Assembly: GCF_036231905.1 (NCBI RefSeq)
Contig: NZ_JAZARE010000005.1
Span: forward strand, 1 to 64,000
Direction: 5' to 3'
Length of the DNA: 64,000 bases
Source of the DNA: CAMLIZ01 sp036231905
GTDB taxonomy: Bacteria; Pseudomonadota; Gammaproteobacteria; Burkholderiales; Burkholderiaceae_C
Shown here: in pieces, positions 49,160-58,657 of the stretch
Layout of the letters: each line of letters begins with the position of its first letter
Numbering within the stretch: position 1 is the stretch's first letter
Notes under the pieces: generated by a model
The model's database searches: none
The model's input: the letters and a program-made list of their open reading frames with translations, nothing else
Told to the model about the DNA's origin: nothing
Translations under genes and position numbers: made by a program

Positions 49160-52100
49160 ATGCGACCGCAGCACGCCGCCACCCGACCTTTGCCGCCGGC
49201 TTCCCTGCTGCCGCGCTGGGGCTGGCTGACGCTGCTGCTCGTCCTGCTGGTGGGCAGCGGCCTGTCGCTGGCCGCCTGGCGCTACAGCCTGTCCACGGAG
49301 CAGGACGCCAACCGCATCCGCTTCGAGCGCCGGGTGGACGAAACCGTGGGTGAGCTGCGCCAGCGCCTGGAAGAAAGCGTTCGCCTGCTGCGCAGTACCG
49401 CCGCGCTGTTCGCCGCCTCCAGCGAGGTGGGCCGTGGCGACTGGAAGGCCTTTGCCGACGCACAGGACCTGGATGCTGCCTTTCCCGGCCTGCTCGGCCT
49501 GGGCCACGCCGCGCTCGTGCAGCCCGGCGACGTGGAACGCCTGGAGCTGTCCATGCGCATGGAAGGCTTCTGGGACTACGCGGTGTGGCCTCCCGGGCCG
49601 CGGCCGGTGTACGCACCGGTGCTCTACCGCGAGCCGCTGACGCCCCGCAACCAGCGCGCGCTGGGCTTCGACATGCTGAGCGACCCGGTGCGCCGCGAGG
49701 CGATGGAGCGCGCCCGCGACAGCGGCGAGCCCGCCCTGTCCGCCGGCACCCTGCTGCTGCACGAAACCGACAGGACGCGGTATGCCAGCGCGGTGCTGTT
49801 CCTGCCGGTCTACAGCAAGCTCAAGCCCCTGGGCACGCTGGCGCAGCGCCGCGAGGCGATCACCGGCTGGGTGTACGCGCCCATCCATGTGTCGCAGCTG
49901 ATGGGCGCGCTGGTGCAGCGCCGGGCCGACGACATGCTGGTGCAGCTGCTGGACGGCGTGCCCGGCACGCCAGCGGCCAATCCCGTGTTCGAGGCGCACC
50001 GCGACACCGCCAACAGCATCCCCCGCTTCCAGCCCAGCCATGCGGCCGAGCGGCAACTGGCGTTTGCCGGCCGCCAATGGACGGTGCGCCTGGCCGCGCT
50101 GCCCACCTTCGACGCCAGCCAGCCGACCAGCCGGGCGCAGCTCATTCTGGCCGGCGGACTGGCGATCACGCTGCTGATGACCCTGCTGGTGGGCGCGCTG
50201 CTCAACATGCGCGGCCGCGCCGTGGCGCTGGCCGAAGGCCTGAGCGGCGCCTACCGCGCCAGCGAGGCGCGGGTGCGCACGGTGCTGGACAACGCGGCCG
50301 AGGGCATCGTCACCGTGGACCGCGACGGCCGGCTGCGCACCGCCAACCCCACCGCGCGTGCGCTGCTGGGCCTGCCCCCCGGCGAGCCGCAGGGCCTGCG
50401 GCTGCCCGAGCTGCTGCCGATCGACATGGCGGACCTGCAGCGCCATTTCATCAGCGGCCCGGAGGGCGAGACCGTGCCGCGGCAATGGCGCCGTGAGGCC
50501 ACCTTGAGCCAGCCCGGCGGGCAGGGCGAGCTGAGCCTGCTGGTGGCCGCCAGCGAAGTGCGGCTGGACGATGGCGAGCCCTGCTTTGTGCTGTTGCTGT
50601 CCGATGTCACCGAGCTGAAGCAGGCGCGCGAGCAGGCCGACGCGGCCGGCGCACTCAATGAAACCATCCTCGCCTGCGCGCCCTTCTGCGTGATCGCCAC
50701 CGACCGCCACGGCCTGATCCGCAGCGTCAACGCCGCCGGCGAACGCATGCTCGGTTACGGCCAAGGGGAGCTGATCGGCCGCTCGGCCATGGTGCTGCAC
50801 CTGCCGGAGGAGCTCGCCTCGCATGCCGCGCGCCTGTCGGCGGAACTGGGCCAGCAGGTGGAGCCCGCCCGCGCGCTCGGCATGCGGGCGGTGCTGGGTC
50901 AGACCGACGAGCTGGAGTGCACCTATGTGCGAAAGGACGGCTCCCACCTGCCGGTGATGGCCGCGGTGTCGCCGCTGCTGGATGCCGAAGGCCGCCGGCA
51001 CGGCTTCCTCGCGATTGCCTACGACATCACCGAGCGCAAGCGCAGCGAGACCTACATCCGCCACATGGCGCACCATGACGAGCTGACCGGCCTGCCCAAC
51101 CGCACCCTGCTGCAGGAGCGCGCCCTGCTGGCGCTGGAGAGCCCGCAGCCGCAGCGGCGCACCATGGGCGTGCTGCTGCTCGACCTGGACCGCTTCAAGC
51201 AGATCAACGATTCGCTCGGCCACCAGGCCGGCGACGTGGTGCTGTGCTCGGTGGCCGCGCGCCTGAAGCACTGCCTGCGCTCCAGCGACACGGTGGCGCG
51301 CATGGGCGGCGACGAGTTCGTGATCCTGCTGCCGCACATCGATTCGCCGCAACAGGCCGAGCGGGTCGCGGCCAAGGTGCTGCAGGCCATGGTGGAGCCG
51401 ATCCAGGCGGGCCAGCACCGCCTGACCGTGACGCCCAGCATCGGCATCGCCTGTTCGCCCGACGATGGCGAGGACCTGGCCACCCTGCTGCGCAACGCCG
51501 ACGTGGCCATGTACCAGAGCAAGAGCAGCGGGCGCAACGGCTACACGCTGTACACGGCGCAGATGCACACCGCCTCGGCCAAGCGGCTGGAGCTCGAAGG
51601 CGACCTGCGCCTGGCCCTTGAGCGCAACGAGCTGGCCCTGCACTACCAGCCGCTGGTCTCGCTGGAAGACGGTGCCGTGGTGGGCGTGGAGGCCCTGCTG
51701 CGCTGGACCCATCCGGTGCGCGGCCCCGTGTCGCCAGTGGACTTCATCCCGATCGCCGAGGACACGGGCCTCATCGTCTCCATCGGCGAATGGGTGCTGC
51801 GCACCGCCTGCCGCGACATGAAGCTGCTGCTGCAGCGCACCGGCCAGCGCCTGAAGGTGGCCGTGAACCTGAGCCCGCGCCAGCTGCGCGCGCCCAACCT
51901 GTGTGCCGTGATCGGCGACGCGCTGGCCCGCTCCGGCTGGGCCGCCCAGGACCTGGAGCTGGAGATCACCGAATCGATGGTGATCGACAACCCCGATGCC
52001 TCCATCGAGGCGATGCAGCAGCTGCGCGCCATGGGCCTGGGGCTGGCGATCGACGACTTCGGCACCGGCTATTCCAGCCTCAGCTACCTCACCCGCTTCC

Positions 52101-52381
52101 CGGTGGCCAAGCTCAAGCTGGACCGCAGCTTCGTGCGTGGCCTGCCGGACAACCATCGCGACGCGGCCATCGCCACCTCGGTGGTGGCCATGGGCCATGG
52201 CCTGAAGCTGCAGGTGCTGGCCGAAGGCATAGAAACCGAGGCGCAGATGCAGTTCCTTCGCGGCCTGGGCTGCGAGATGGGCCAGGGCTGGCTGTTCGCC
52301 AAGGCCATGCCGCTGGACGCGCTGGCGGCCCACATCCAGGCCCGGCGCCCGCAGCCGCTGCTCGCCACGGCCGCCGGCTAG
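49160..52381 (+). CDS. Membrane CHASE-PAS-GGDEF-EAL protein (cyclic-di-GMP turnover)
   Basis: A protein of about 1073 residues. A membrane helix at about 17-40, a periplasmic CHASE sensor (LRSTAALFAASSEVGRGDW) to about 330, and a second helix near 345-365 are followed by two PAS regions. The GGDEF domain has its intact site MGGDEFVILLP and an inhibitory RSSD motif five residues before it; the EAL domain has VEALLRWTHP and DDFGTGYSSL. All catalytic motifs are intact, so it may both make and degrade cyclic-di-GMP. A GTG at 49094 would add 22 Ala-rich residues; the ATG at 49160 is preferred. It starts 76 bases after the last glycosyltransferase gene. Confidence 0.88.
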   Translation: MRPQHAATRPLPPASLLPRWGWLTLLLVLLVGSGLSLAAWRYSLSTEQDANRIRFERRVDETVGELRQRLEESVRLLRSTAALFAASSEVGRGDWKAFADAQDLDAAFPGLLGLGHAALVQPGDVERLELSMRMEGFWDYAVWPPGPRPVYAPVLYREPLTPRNQRALGFDMLSDPVRREAMERARDSGEPALSAGTLLLHETDRTRYASAVLFLPVYSKLKPLGTLAQRREAITGWVYAPIHVSQLMGALVQRRADDMLVQLLDGVPGTPAANPVFEAHRDTANSIPRFQPSHAAERQLAFAGRQWTVRLAALPTFDASQPTSRAQLILAGGLAITLLMTLLVGALLNMRGRAVALAEGLSGAYRASEARVRTVLDNAAEGIVTVDRDGRLRTANPTARALLGLPPGEPQGLRLPELLPIDMADLQRHFISGPEGETVPRQWRREATLSQPGGQGELSLLVAASEVRLDDGEPCFVLLLSDVTELKQAREQADAAGALNETILACAPFCVIATDRHGLIRSVNAAGERMLGYGQGELIGRSAMVLHLPEELASHAARLSAELGQQVEPARALGMRAVLGQTDELECTYVRKDGSHLPVMAAVSPLLDAEGRRHGFLAIAYDITERKRSETYIRHMAHHDELTGLPNRTLLQERALLALESPQPQRRTMGVLLLDLDRFKQINDSLGHQAGDVVLCSVAARLKHCLRSSDTVARMGGDEFVILLPHIDSPQQAERVAAKVLQAMVEPIQAGQHRLTVTPSIGIACSPDDGEDLATLLRNADVAMYQSKSSGRNGYTLYTAQMHTASAKRLELEGDLRLALERNELALHYQPLVSLEDGAVVGVEALLRWTHPVRGPVSPVDFIPIAEDTGLIVSIGEWVLRTACRDMKLLLQRTGQRLKVAVNLSPRQLRAPNLCAVIGDALARSGWAAQDLELEITESMVIDNPDASIEAMQQLRAMGLGLAIDDFGTGYSSLSYLTRFPVAKLKLDRSFVRGLPDNHRDAAIATSVVAMGHGLKLQVLAEGIETEAQMQFLRGLGCEMGQGWLFAKAMPLDALAAHIQARRPQPLLATAAG

Positions 52382-52474
52382 AGCCTGCCCCCCACGCGGT
52401 TCACGCGGGTTTGTGGGGAGCACGCGGGCGCGCGCTTGCTCCATAGTGGGTGCCTCTCCACACCGGCCCCGGTG

Positions 52475-55075
52475 ATGCCAGACGCCCTGCCCGCCGAGCT
52501 GTTCCAGGACGCAAGCCAGCGCACGGCGCGCGGGCTCGCCGCCGAAGGGCTGCTGCTGGAGCAGCAGGCCATCTTCGACAACGCCGGCGTAGGCATCCTC
52601 TTCACCCGCGGCCAGCATGTCCTGCATTGCAACAAGGAGGCATCGCAGCTGTTCGGCTGGCCGCACGGCGACATGGCCAACCAGCGCGGCCGCGCCTTCT
52701 TCGCCAGCGATGCCGACTACGAGGCGCTCAATGCCACGGCCGCGCCCACGCTGGCCAACGGCGAGCGCTTCGAGGCCGAGGTCTGGCTGGCGCGCCGGGG
52801 CGAAGGGACCTTCCTCGCGCACCTCGCGGCCCGGGCGGTGAATCCGCAGGACACGGCCGCCGGCACCATCTGGATCGTGACCGACGTGACCGCGCTGCGG
52901 GCCCAGGAGGCGGCGGCACGCGAGCTGCTGCGCCACCACACCGCGATCTTCGAGAACGCATCGGCCGGCATCCTGTTCTCCCGCAACCGCGTGTGCGAGA
53001 CCTGCAACCCGGCGCTGGCCACGATGTTCGGTTATGCCAGCCCGGCCGAGCTCGTGGGCGTTCCGACGGCGCAGCTGTTCACCTCCCCCGAGGACTATGC
53101 GCGCCTGGGCGACCAGGCCGCGCCGCTGTTCCTGCGCGGGCAACGTGTGGAGCTGGACTGGGAGATGCGGCGCCGCGACGGCAGCCGCCTCTGGGTGCAC
53201 CTGCTGGGTGCCGCCATCGGGCCGGGCGACCTGGCACAAGGCACCATCTGGATCACCGAGGACATCACCCAGCGCCGGCAGGCGGAACAGGTGCTGCGCC
53301 AGACCTTGCTGGAGCAGGAGGCCATCCTGGAGAACGCCTCGGCCGGCATCGTGTTCCTGAAGGACCGGCGCATCCTGCGCTGCAACCGGCGTTTTGGCGA
53401 ACTGCTGGGCCGCGACCCGGCCCAGCTGGTGGGGCAATCCACCCGGCTGCTCTACCCGAGTGACGAGGCCTTCGAGCGCGCGGCGGGTCCGTATTCGCTG
53501 CTGGACCGCGGCAGCACGCATGCACGCGAGGAGCAGCTGGTGCGTAGCGACGGCAGCCTGTTCTGGTGCCGTCTCACCGGGCGCTGGGTGGACCGCGAGC
53601 ATCCGGAGCGTGAATCCGTGTGGCTGCTGGAGGACGTGACCGAGCAGCGCCTGGCGCGCGACATCCTCGAGCAGCGGGTGCAGCAGCGCACCATGGAGCT
53701 GGCCGAAGCCAACCAGCAATTGCGCGCCGAGGTGCTGGAGCGCATGGAGGTCGAGGAGCGGGTGCGCCACCTGGCCAACCATGACGCGCTGACCAATCTG
53801 CCCAACCGCCGGCTGCTGCTGGACCGCCTGGGTCAGGCGCTGGCGCTGGCACGCCGCGCCGGCGAACAGGTGGCGGTGATGTTCCTCGATCTGGACCGCT
53901 TCAAGACCATCAACGATTCCCTCGGCCACCAGGTGGGCGACGAGCTGCTGCGCGGCGTGGCCACCCGCCTGGCCGGCCTGGTGCGCGACGGCGACACGGT
54001 GGCGCGCCTGGGCGGCGACGAGTTCGTGATGGTGCTGCCGCGGGTGGGCTCGGAGACGCAGGTGGCGCTGGTGGCCGCCAAGCTGATGGAGGCGCTGGCG
54101 CTGCCCTTCCAGCTGCATGGGCGCGAGCTGCACGTCACCCCCAGCATCGGCATCGCGCTGTACCCGGGCGACGGCGAAACGGCCGAAACCCTGCTGCGCA
54201 ACGCCGACTCGGCGATGTACCACGCCAAGGAAGCCGGGCGCGACACCTACCAGTTCTTCGCCGCGCCGATGAACGTGAGCGCGGCGCTGCGCCTGGAGCT
54301 GGAGAACGACCTGCACCATGCACTGGAGCGGGGCGAGCTGGTGCTGCACTACCAGCCGCGGGTGGACCTGCTGAGCGGCCGTGCGCTGGGGCTGGAGGCG
54401 CTGATCCGCTGGCAGCATCCGCGCCGCGGCCTGCTGCATCCCAATGCCTTCGTGCCGCTGGCGGAAGAGACCGGCCTGATCACGCGCGTGGGCGAATGGG
54501 TGCTGCACGAGGCCTGTGCACAGATCGTGCAGTGGCAGTCCCTCGGCCTGCCCAGCGTGCCGGTGGCCATCAACCTGTCGCCGCGCCAGTTCCGCCAGCG
54601 CCACATCGCCCAGCGCATCGGCGACATCGTGTCCGAGGCGGGCGTGTCGCCCCAGCTGCTGGAGCTGGAAATCACCGAGAGCACACTGATGCAGCACACC
54701 GAGCAGACCCTGGGCACGCTGGACCGGCTGCACCGCATGGGCCTGGCGCTGTCCATCGACGACTTCGGCATCGGCTATTCCAGCCTCAGCTACCTCAAGC
54801 GCTTTCCGGTGGACCAGCTCAAGATCGACCAGTCCTTCATCCGCGACCTGGACGAGGACCCCACCAACGCCGCGATCGTGTCGGCCGTGGTCACCCTGGC
54901 CGCCAACCTGGGCTTGAGCGTGGTGGCCGAGGGCGTGGAAACGCCGCAGCAGCTGGCCGTGGTGCGCCGCTGCGGCTGCACCCAGGCGCAGGGTTTCCTC
55001 TTCAGCCGCGCGGTGCCCGCCGACCGGGTGCCCGCGCTGCTCAAGGAGGGCTGGCCCGCCGGCGTTCCGGCCTGA
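52475..55075 (+). CDS. Soluble triple-PAS GGDEF-EAL protein
   Basis: An 866-residue cytoplasmic protein. Three PAS domains with internally similar starts (QAIFDNAGVGILF, TAIFENASAGILF, EAILENASAGIVF) at about 30-150, 155-270 and 275-395 are followed by a coiled coil. GGDEF follows (LGGDEFVMVLP, RDGD inhibitory site five residues before), then EAL (LEALIRWQHP; DDFGIGYSSL). The motifs are complete, so both cyclase and phosphodiesterase activity are possible. The three like PAS units point to tandem duplication. The ATG at 52475 follows an overlapping GTG; upstream frame is intergenic. Confidence 0.88.
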   Translation: MPDALPAELFQDASQRTARGLAAEGLLLEQQAIFDNAGVGILFTRGQHVLHCNKEASQLFGWPHGDMANQRGRAFFASDADYEALNATAAPTLANGERFEAEVWLARRGEGTFLAHLAARAVNPQDTAAGTIWIVTDVTALRAQEAAARELLRHHTAIFENASAGILFSRNRVCETCNPALATMFGYASPAELVGVPTAQLFTSPEDYARLGDQAAPLFLRGQRVELDWEMRRRDGSRLWVHLLGAAIGPGDLAQGTIWITEDITQRRQAEQVLRQTLLEQEAILENASAGIVFLKDRRILRCNRRFGELLGRDPAQLVGQSTRLLYPSDEAFERAAGPYSLLDRGSTHAREEQLVRSDGSLFWCRLTGRWVDREHPERESVWLLEDVTEQRLARDILEQRVQQRTMELAEANQQLRAEVLERMEVEERVRHLANHDALTNLPNRRLLLDRLGQALALARRAGEQVAVMFLDLDRFKTINDSLGHQVGDELLRGVATRLAGLVRDGDTVARLGGDEFVMVLPRVGSETQVALVAAKLMEALALPFQLHGRELHVTPSIGIALYPGDGETAETLLRNADSAMYHAKEAGRDTYQFFAAPMNVSAALRLELENDLHHALERGELVLHYQPRVDLLSGRALGLEALIRWQHPRRGLLHPNAFVPLAEETGLITRVGEWVLHEACAQIVQWQSLGLPSVPVAINLSPRQFRQRHIAQRIGDIVSEAGVSPQLLELEITESTLMQHTEQTLGTLDRLHRMGLALSIDDFGIGYSSLSYLKRFPVDQLKIDQSFIRDLDEDPTNAAIVSAVVTLAANLGLSVVAEGVETPQQLAVVRRCGCTQAQGFLFSRAVPADRVPALLKEGWPAGVPA

Positions 55076-55141
55076 GGGCCCCGCCCGACAAGCCGGGGTT
55101 AATGCGCTGTACGGCGGCCGTTAAGGCTGTAAGCTGGCGCG

Positions 55142-55837
<696 letters not shown>

Positions 55838-55853
55838 CGGGCGCTCAAGCGCG

Positions 55854-57284
55854 ATGCCTGCCGACCTGCTGCGCCGCGCCGCGCTGCGATTCGCCGCGCG
55901 CGGCTCGTTGCACCGCCAGCTGCTGCTGTGGCTGCTGCTGCCGCAGCTGGTGCTGTGGGCGGCGGCCGCCTTCGTCACCTACAACGTCGCCGCGCGGTAT
56001 GCCAACCGGGCGATCGATGCCAGCCTGTCGCAGGCCACACGCTCGCTGGCACGCCAGGTCAAGCCGGTGGGCAATGGCCTGCTCATCGACTTTCCGCGCG
56101 CCGCGCAGGACATCATCGAAGCCGATCCGGACGACCGGGTTTACTACATGGTGAGCACCCCGCCGGGCCAGTTCATCCTCGGCAGCCGCAAGCTGCCGCA
56201 GCCGCCGCCGATCGACAAGCCGCGCCTGGACGATCCTTATTTCTACGACGGCACGATGGAGGGCCTGCCGATCCGCATCGCCGCGCTCTACGTCGCCTGG
56301 GGCGAGCCCAAGGAGCCGCAGCTGATGCTGGTGCAGATCGCGCGCAGCCGCGCCAGCCGCGACGAGCTGGCGCGCGCCATCCTGCAGGACACCGTGCTGC
56401 CGCTGTCGGCGCTGATCGTGCTGATGACCATGATCGTGTGGGCCGGCGTGCGCGCCGGCCTGGCGCCGCTCACCCGCCTGCGCGGCCTGGTGGAAGGCCG
56501 GGCCGCAAACGACCTCACCGCCATCGAGCTGGCGGCCGCGCCGGCCGAGGTGCGGGCGCTGGCCCAGGCGATCAACGACCTGCTGGGCGCGGTGCAGCAG
56601 AGCGTGGCCGCGCAGCGACGCTTCATCAGCGATGCGGCGCACCAGCTGCGCACGCCGCTGGCGGGGCTGAAGAGCCAGACCGAGCTGGCCCTCAAGGAGG
56701 CCAGCGAGCCGGCCCAGCGCGCCCGCCTGGAGCGGGTGCATGAAAGCGCCACCCGCAGCGCCCACCTGGTGAACCAGCTGCTCGCGCTGGCGAGGGCGGA
56801 ACCCGAGTCCGCCATGCGGCAGGCGCGCACCCGGGTGGACCTGCAGCGCCTGGCGCAGGAGGTCACGGCCGAGCTGGTGCCACGGGCGCTGAACGCGGGC
56901 GTGGACCTGGGCTATGGCGAGCCGGACGCCGAAGGGCCCGGGCCCGCGGTGGCTGGCGTGGAGCTGCTGCTGCGCGAGGCGCTGGTGAACGTGATCGACA
57001 ACGCGCTGCGGTATGCCGGCCGCGGCGCGGTGGTGACCGTGCAGGTGGGGCAGGATGCCCGCCACGCCTGGCTGGAGGTCACCGACAACGGCCCGGGCGT
57101 GCCTGACGCGCTGCACCGCACGGTGTTCGAGCGCTTCTTTCGTGCCACCCACGAAGGCAGCGGCTGCGGCCTGGGCCTGGCGATCGTGAAAGAGATCGCC
57201 GAACGCCATGGTGGCAGCGTCACCCTGGCCAACGCCGCCCCGCACGGGCTCACCGTGCGCATCACCCTCCCCCTCGCCTCCTGA
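55854..57284 (+). CDS. Sensor histidine kinase, TctE/GtrS-like
   Basis: A 476-residue membrane kinase: helices at about 22-45 and 178-200 bracket a TctE-type periplasmic sensor domain (DDPYFYDGTMEGLPIRIAAL). HAMP follows, then HisKA with DAAHQLRTPLAGLKSQTELAL (the TctE-type AHQLRTP box), HATPase with NVIDNALRYAG, DNGPGV and GCGLGLAIVKEI. It pairs with the regulator at 55142. By context its signal should be a sugar or sugar acid; this is inferred. Confidence 0.88.
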   Translation: MPADLLRRAALRFAARGSLHRQLLLWLLLPQLVLWAAAAFVTYNVAARYANRAIDASLSQATRSLARQVKPVGNGLLIDFPRAAQDIIEADPDDRVYYMVSTPPGQFILGSRKLPQPPPIDKPRLDDPYFYDGTMEGLPIRIAALYVAWGEPKEPQLMLVQIARSRASRDELARAILQDTVLPLSALIVLMTMIVWAGVRAGLAPLTRLRGLVEGRAANDLTAIELAAAPAEVRALAQAINDLLGAVQQSVAAQRRFISDAAHQLRTPLAGLKSQTELALKEASEPAQRARLERVHESATRSAHLVNQLLALARAEPESAMRQARTRVDLQRLAQEVTAELVPRALNAGVDLGYGEPDAEGPGPAVAGVELLLREALVNVIDNALRYAGRGAVVTVQVGQDARHAWLEVTDNGPGVPDALHRTVFERFFRATHEGSGCGLGLAIVKEIAERHGGSVTLANAAPHGLTVRITLPLAS

Positions 57285-57343
57285 AAAGCGCTTCGTGCGC
57301 CTTCACCCCGCTGGGGTGGGCGCAGCCCTGTGCTCGTTATCCC

Positions 57344-57373
57344 TAATGAATGAATCATTAATATTTCTTTAAT
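57344..57373 (+). promoter_or_regulatory. Candidate regulator sites upstream of the LamB-type porin
   Basis: This AT-rich patch stands out from its GC-rich surroundings. It has an inverted repeat TAATGA-N5-TCATTA (57344-57360) overlapping a direct repeat ATTAAT-N5-TTTAAT (57357-57373). The latter matches the YTTAAK-N5-YTTAAK layout of OmpR-family regulators of the PmrA/QseB type at all but one position. It lies 71 bases upstream of the porin ATG, so control by the neighbouring TctDE-like system is a reasonable hypothesis. Confidence 0.5.
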
Positions 57374-57443
57374 ATTCATCCCGCATGCACAGAAGATGAA
57401 CGTTCGTCGAATCAAACCCAACCGACGACCACAGGAGACTCAG

Positions 57444-58631
57444 ATGACACCGACTCCCCGCCACGCGCTGGCTCCGCTTGCGCTGGCCGCCCTGCTTGCC
57501 AGCGGCTCCGCCAACGCGCTGGACTACTCCGGTTACTTCCGCGCCGGCCCGGGCCTGACCTCGGCCAACAACACCTCGCGCGCCTGCTACGGCCTGAACG
57601 GCGGCTCCTCGGGCATGAAGTACCGCCTGGGCAACGAATGCGACTTCTACGGCGAGTTCCAGCTCAGCCAGGGTTTCAAGAAGGACGGCATCGAGTACAG
57701 CGCCAACCTGATGGTCAACCACTACACGGCGGCCACCCAGAACAACCCGGACAAGGGCCTGAACATCGAGCAGATGTGGGCCGAGGCCAAGGGCTTTGAC
57801 ATCGCGCCGGAAGCCACCTTCTGGATCGGCAAGGAGCGCGGCCGCCGCGGCGACGTGCACATCGTCGACACCTACTTCATCGAGATGCTGGGCGTGGGCG
57901 CCGGCGCCAAGGGCTTCAGCGTGGGCCCGGGCAAGCTCGGCGTGGCTTACTACAAGACCGACAGCGACGCACCCCACCCTGGCAACCGGGTGAACGTGGA
58001 GTACGTGGGCCTGGGTCTGAACCCCGGCGGCACGCTGAACTTCTTTGCCACCGCCACGCAAGGTGACTTCGACGGCGGCACCAAGGGCGCAGGGCTCACG
58101 ATCCGCCACGACCAGAAGGACCTCTTCGGTGCCGGCAGCGGCGTGAACAACGTGATCTGGCTGCAGGCCTCGGCCGGCTCCACCGCCCTGAACGCCAACT
58201 TCGGCGACCTCACCCGTCCGTTCGACAACAAGAGCTGGCGCGTGGTGGAAAGCATCAACTGGCAAAAGGGCGCCTTCGGCGGCCAGGCGATGGCGCTGTT
58301 TGCACGCGAGAAGGATGCGGCTGGGGTCAATACCGACTCCACCAGCATCGGTGGCCGCGTTTCCTATGCGATGACCAAGAACTTCAAGTTCCTGGCCGAA
58401 GTCGGCGTGTCGCAGTACAAGCCTGACGGTGGCGAGAAGGCCCGCCTGACCAAGGTGACGCTGGCGCCCACGTTGTCGGTGGGCCCGGGCTTCTTCGACC
58501 GGCCGGAGTTCCGCCTGTACGTGACGCACGCCAAATGGAACACCGCTGCCGGCAACATCACCGGCCAGCCGGCGTTTGCTGACAAGACCTCGGGCACCAG
58601 CTATGGCGCCCAGGTCGAGTGGTGGTTCTAA
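57444..58631 (+). CDS. LamB-family carbohydrate porin
   Basis: A 395-residue outer-membrane porin. A signal peptide (cleavage near ANA, residue 25) is followed by LDYSGYFRAGPGLTSANN, KYRLGNECDFYGEFQLSQ, FWIGKERGRRGDVHIVDTYF and a C-terminal aromatic ending VEWWF, all typical of the maltoporin (LamB) family. AGGAGACTCAG precedes the ATG. It leads an operon with a sugar ABC transporter, so it should admit the same mono- or oligosaccharide through the outer membrane; glucose or mannose is likely from the neighbours. Confidence 0.9.
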   Translation: MTPTPRHALAPLALAALLASGSANALDYSGYFRAGPGLTSANNTSRACYGLNGGSSGMKYRLGNECDFYGEFQLSQGFKKDGIEYSANLMVNHYTAATQNNPDKGLNIEQMWAEAKGFDIAPEATFWIGKERGRRGDVHIVDTYFIEMLGVGAGAKGFSVGPGKLGVAYYKTDSDAPHPGNRVNVEYVGLGLNPGGTLNFFATATQGDFDGGTKGAGLTIRHDQKDLFGAGSGVNNVIWLQASAGSTALNANFGDLTRPFDNKSWRVVESINWQKGAFGGQAMALFAREKDAAGVNTDSTSIGGRVSYAMTKNFKFLAEVGVSQYKPDGGEKARLTKVTLAPTLSVGPGFFDRPEFRLYVTHAKWNTAAGNITGQPAFADKTSGTSYGAQVEWWF

Positions 58632-58657
58632 TCGTTCATCCCCTCAAGGAGACAAGC

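Noticed and set aside
52381..52474. GC-rich partial hairpin between the GGDEF-EAL genes as a terminator
   Set aside because: Arms CCCCAC/GTGGGG are interrupted and no T-run follows.
49073..54733. A very long minus-strand open frame of nearly 1,900 codons opposite the two GGDEF-EAL genes
   Set aside because: The translation is His/Gln/Arg/Gly-rich without any domain, typical of the antisense of GC-rich coding DNA; the plus-strand proteins have complete, ordered domains.
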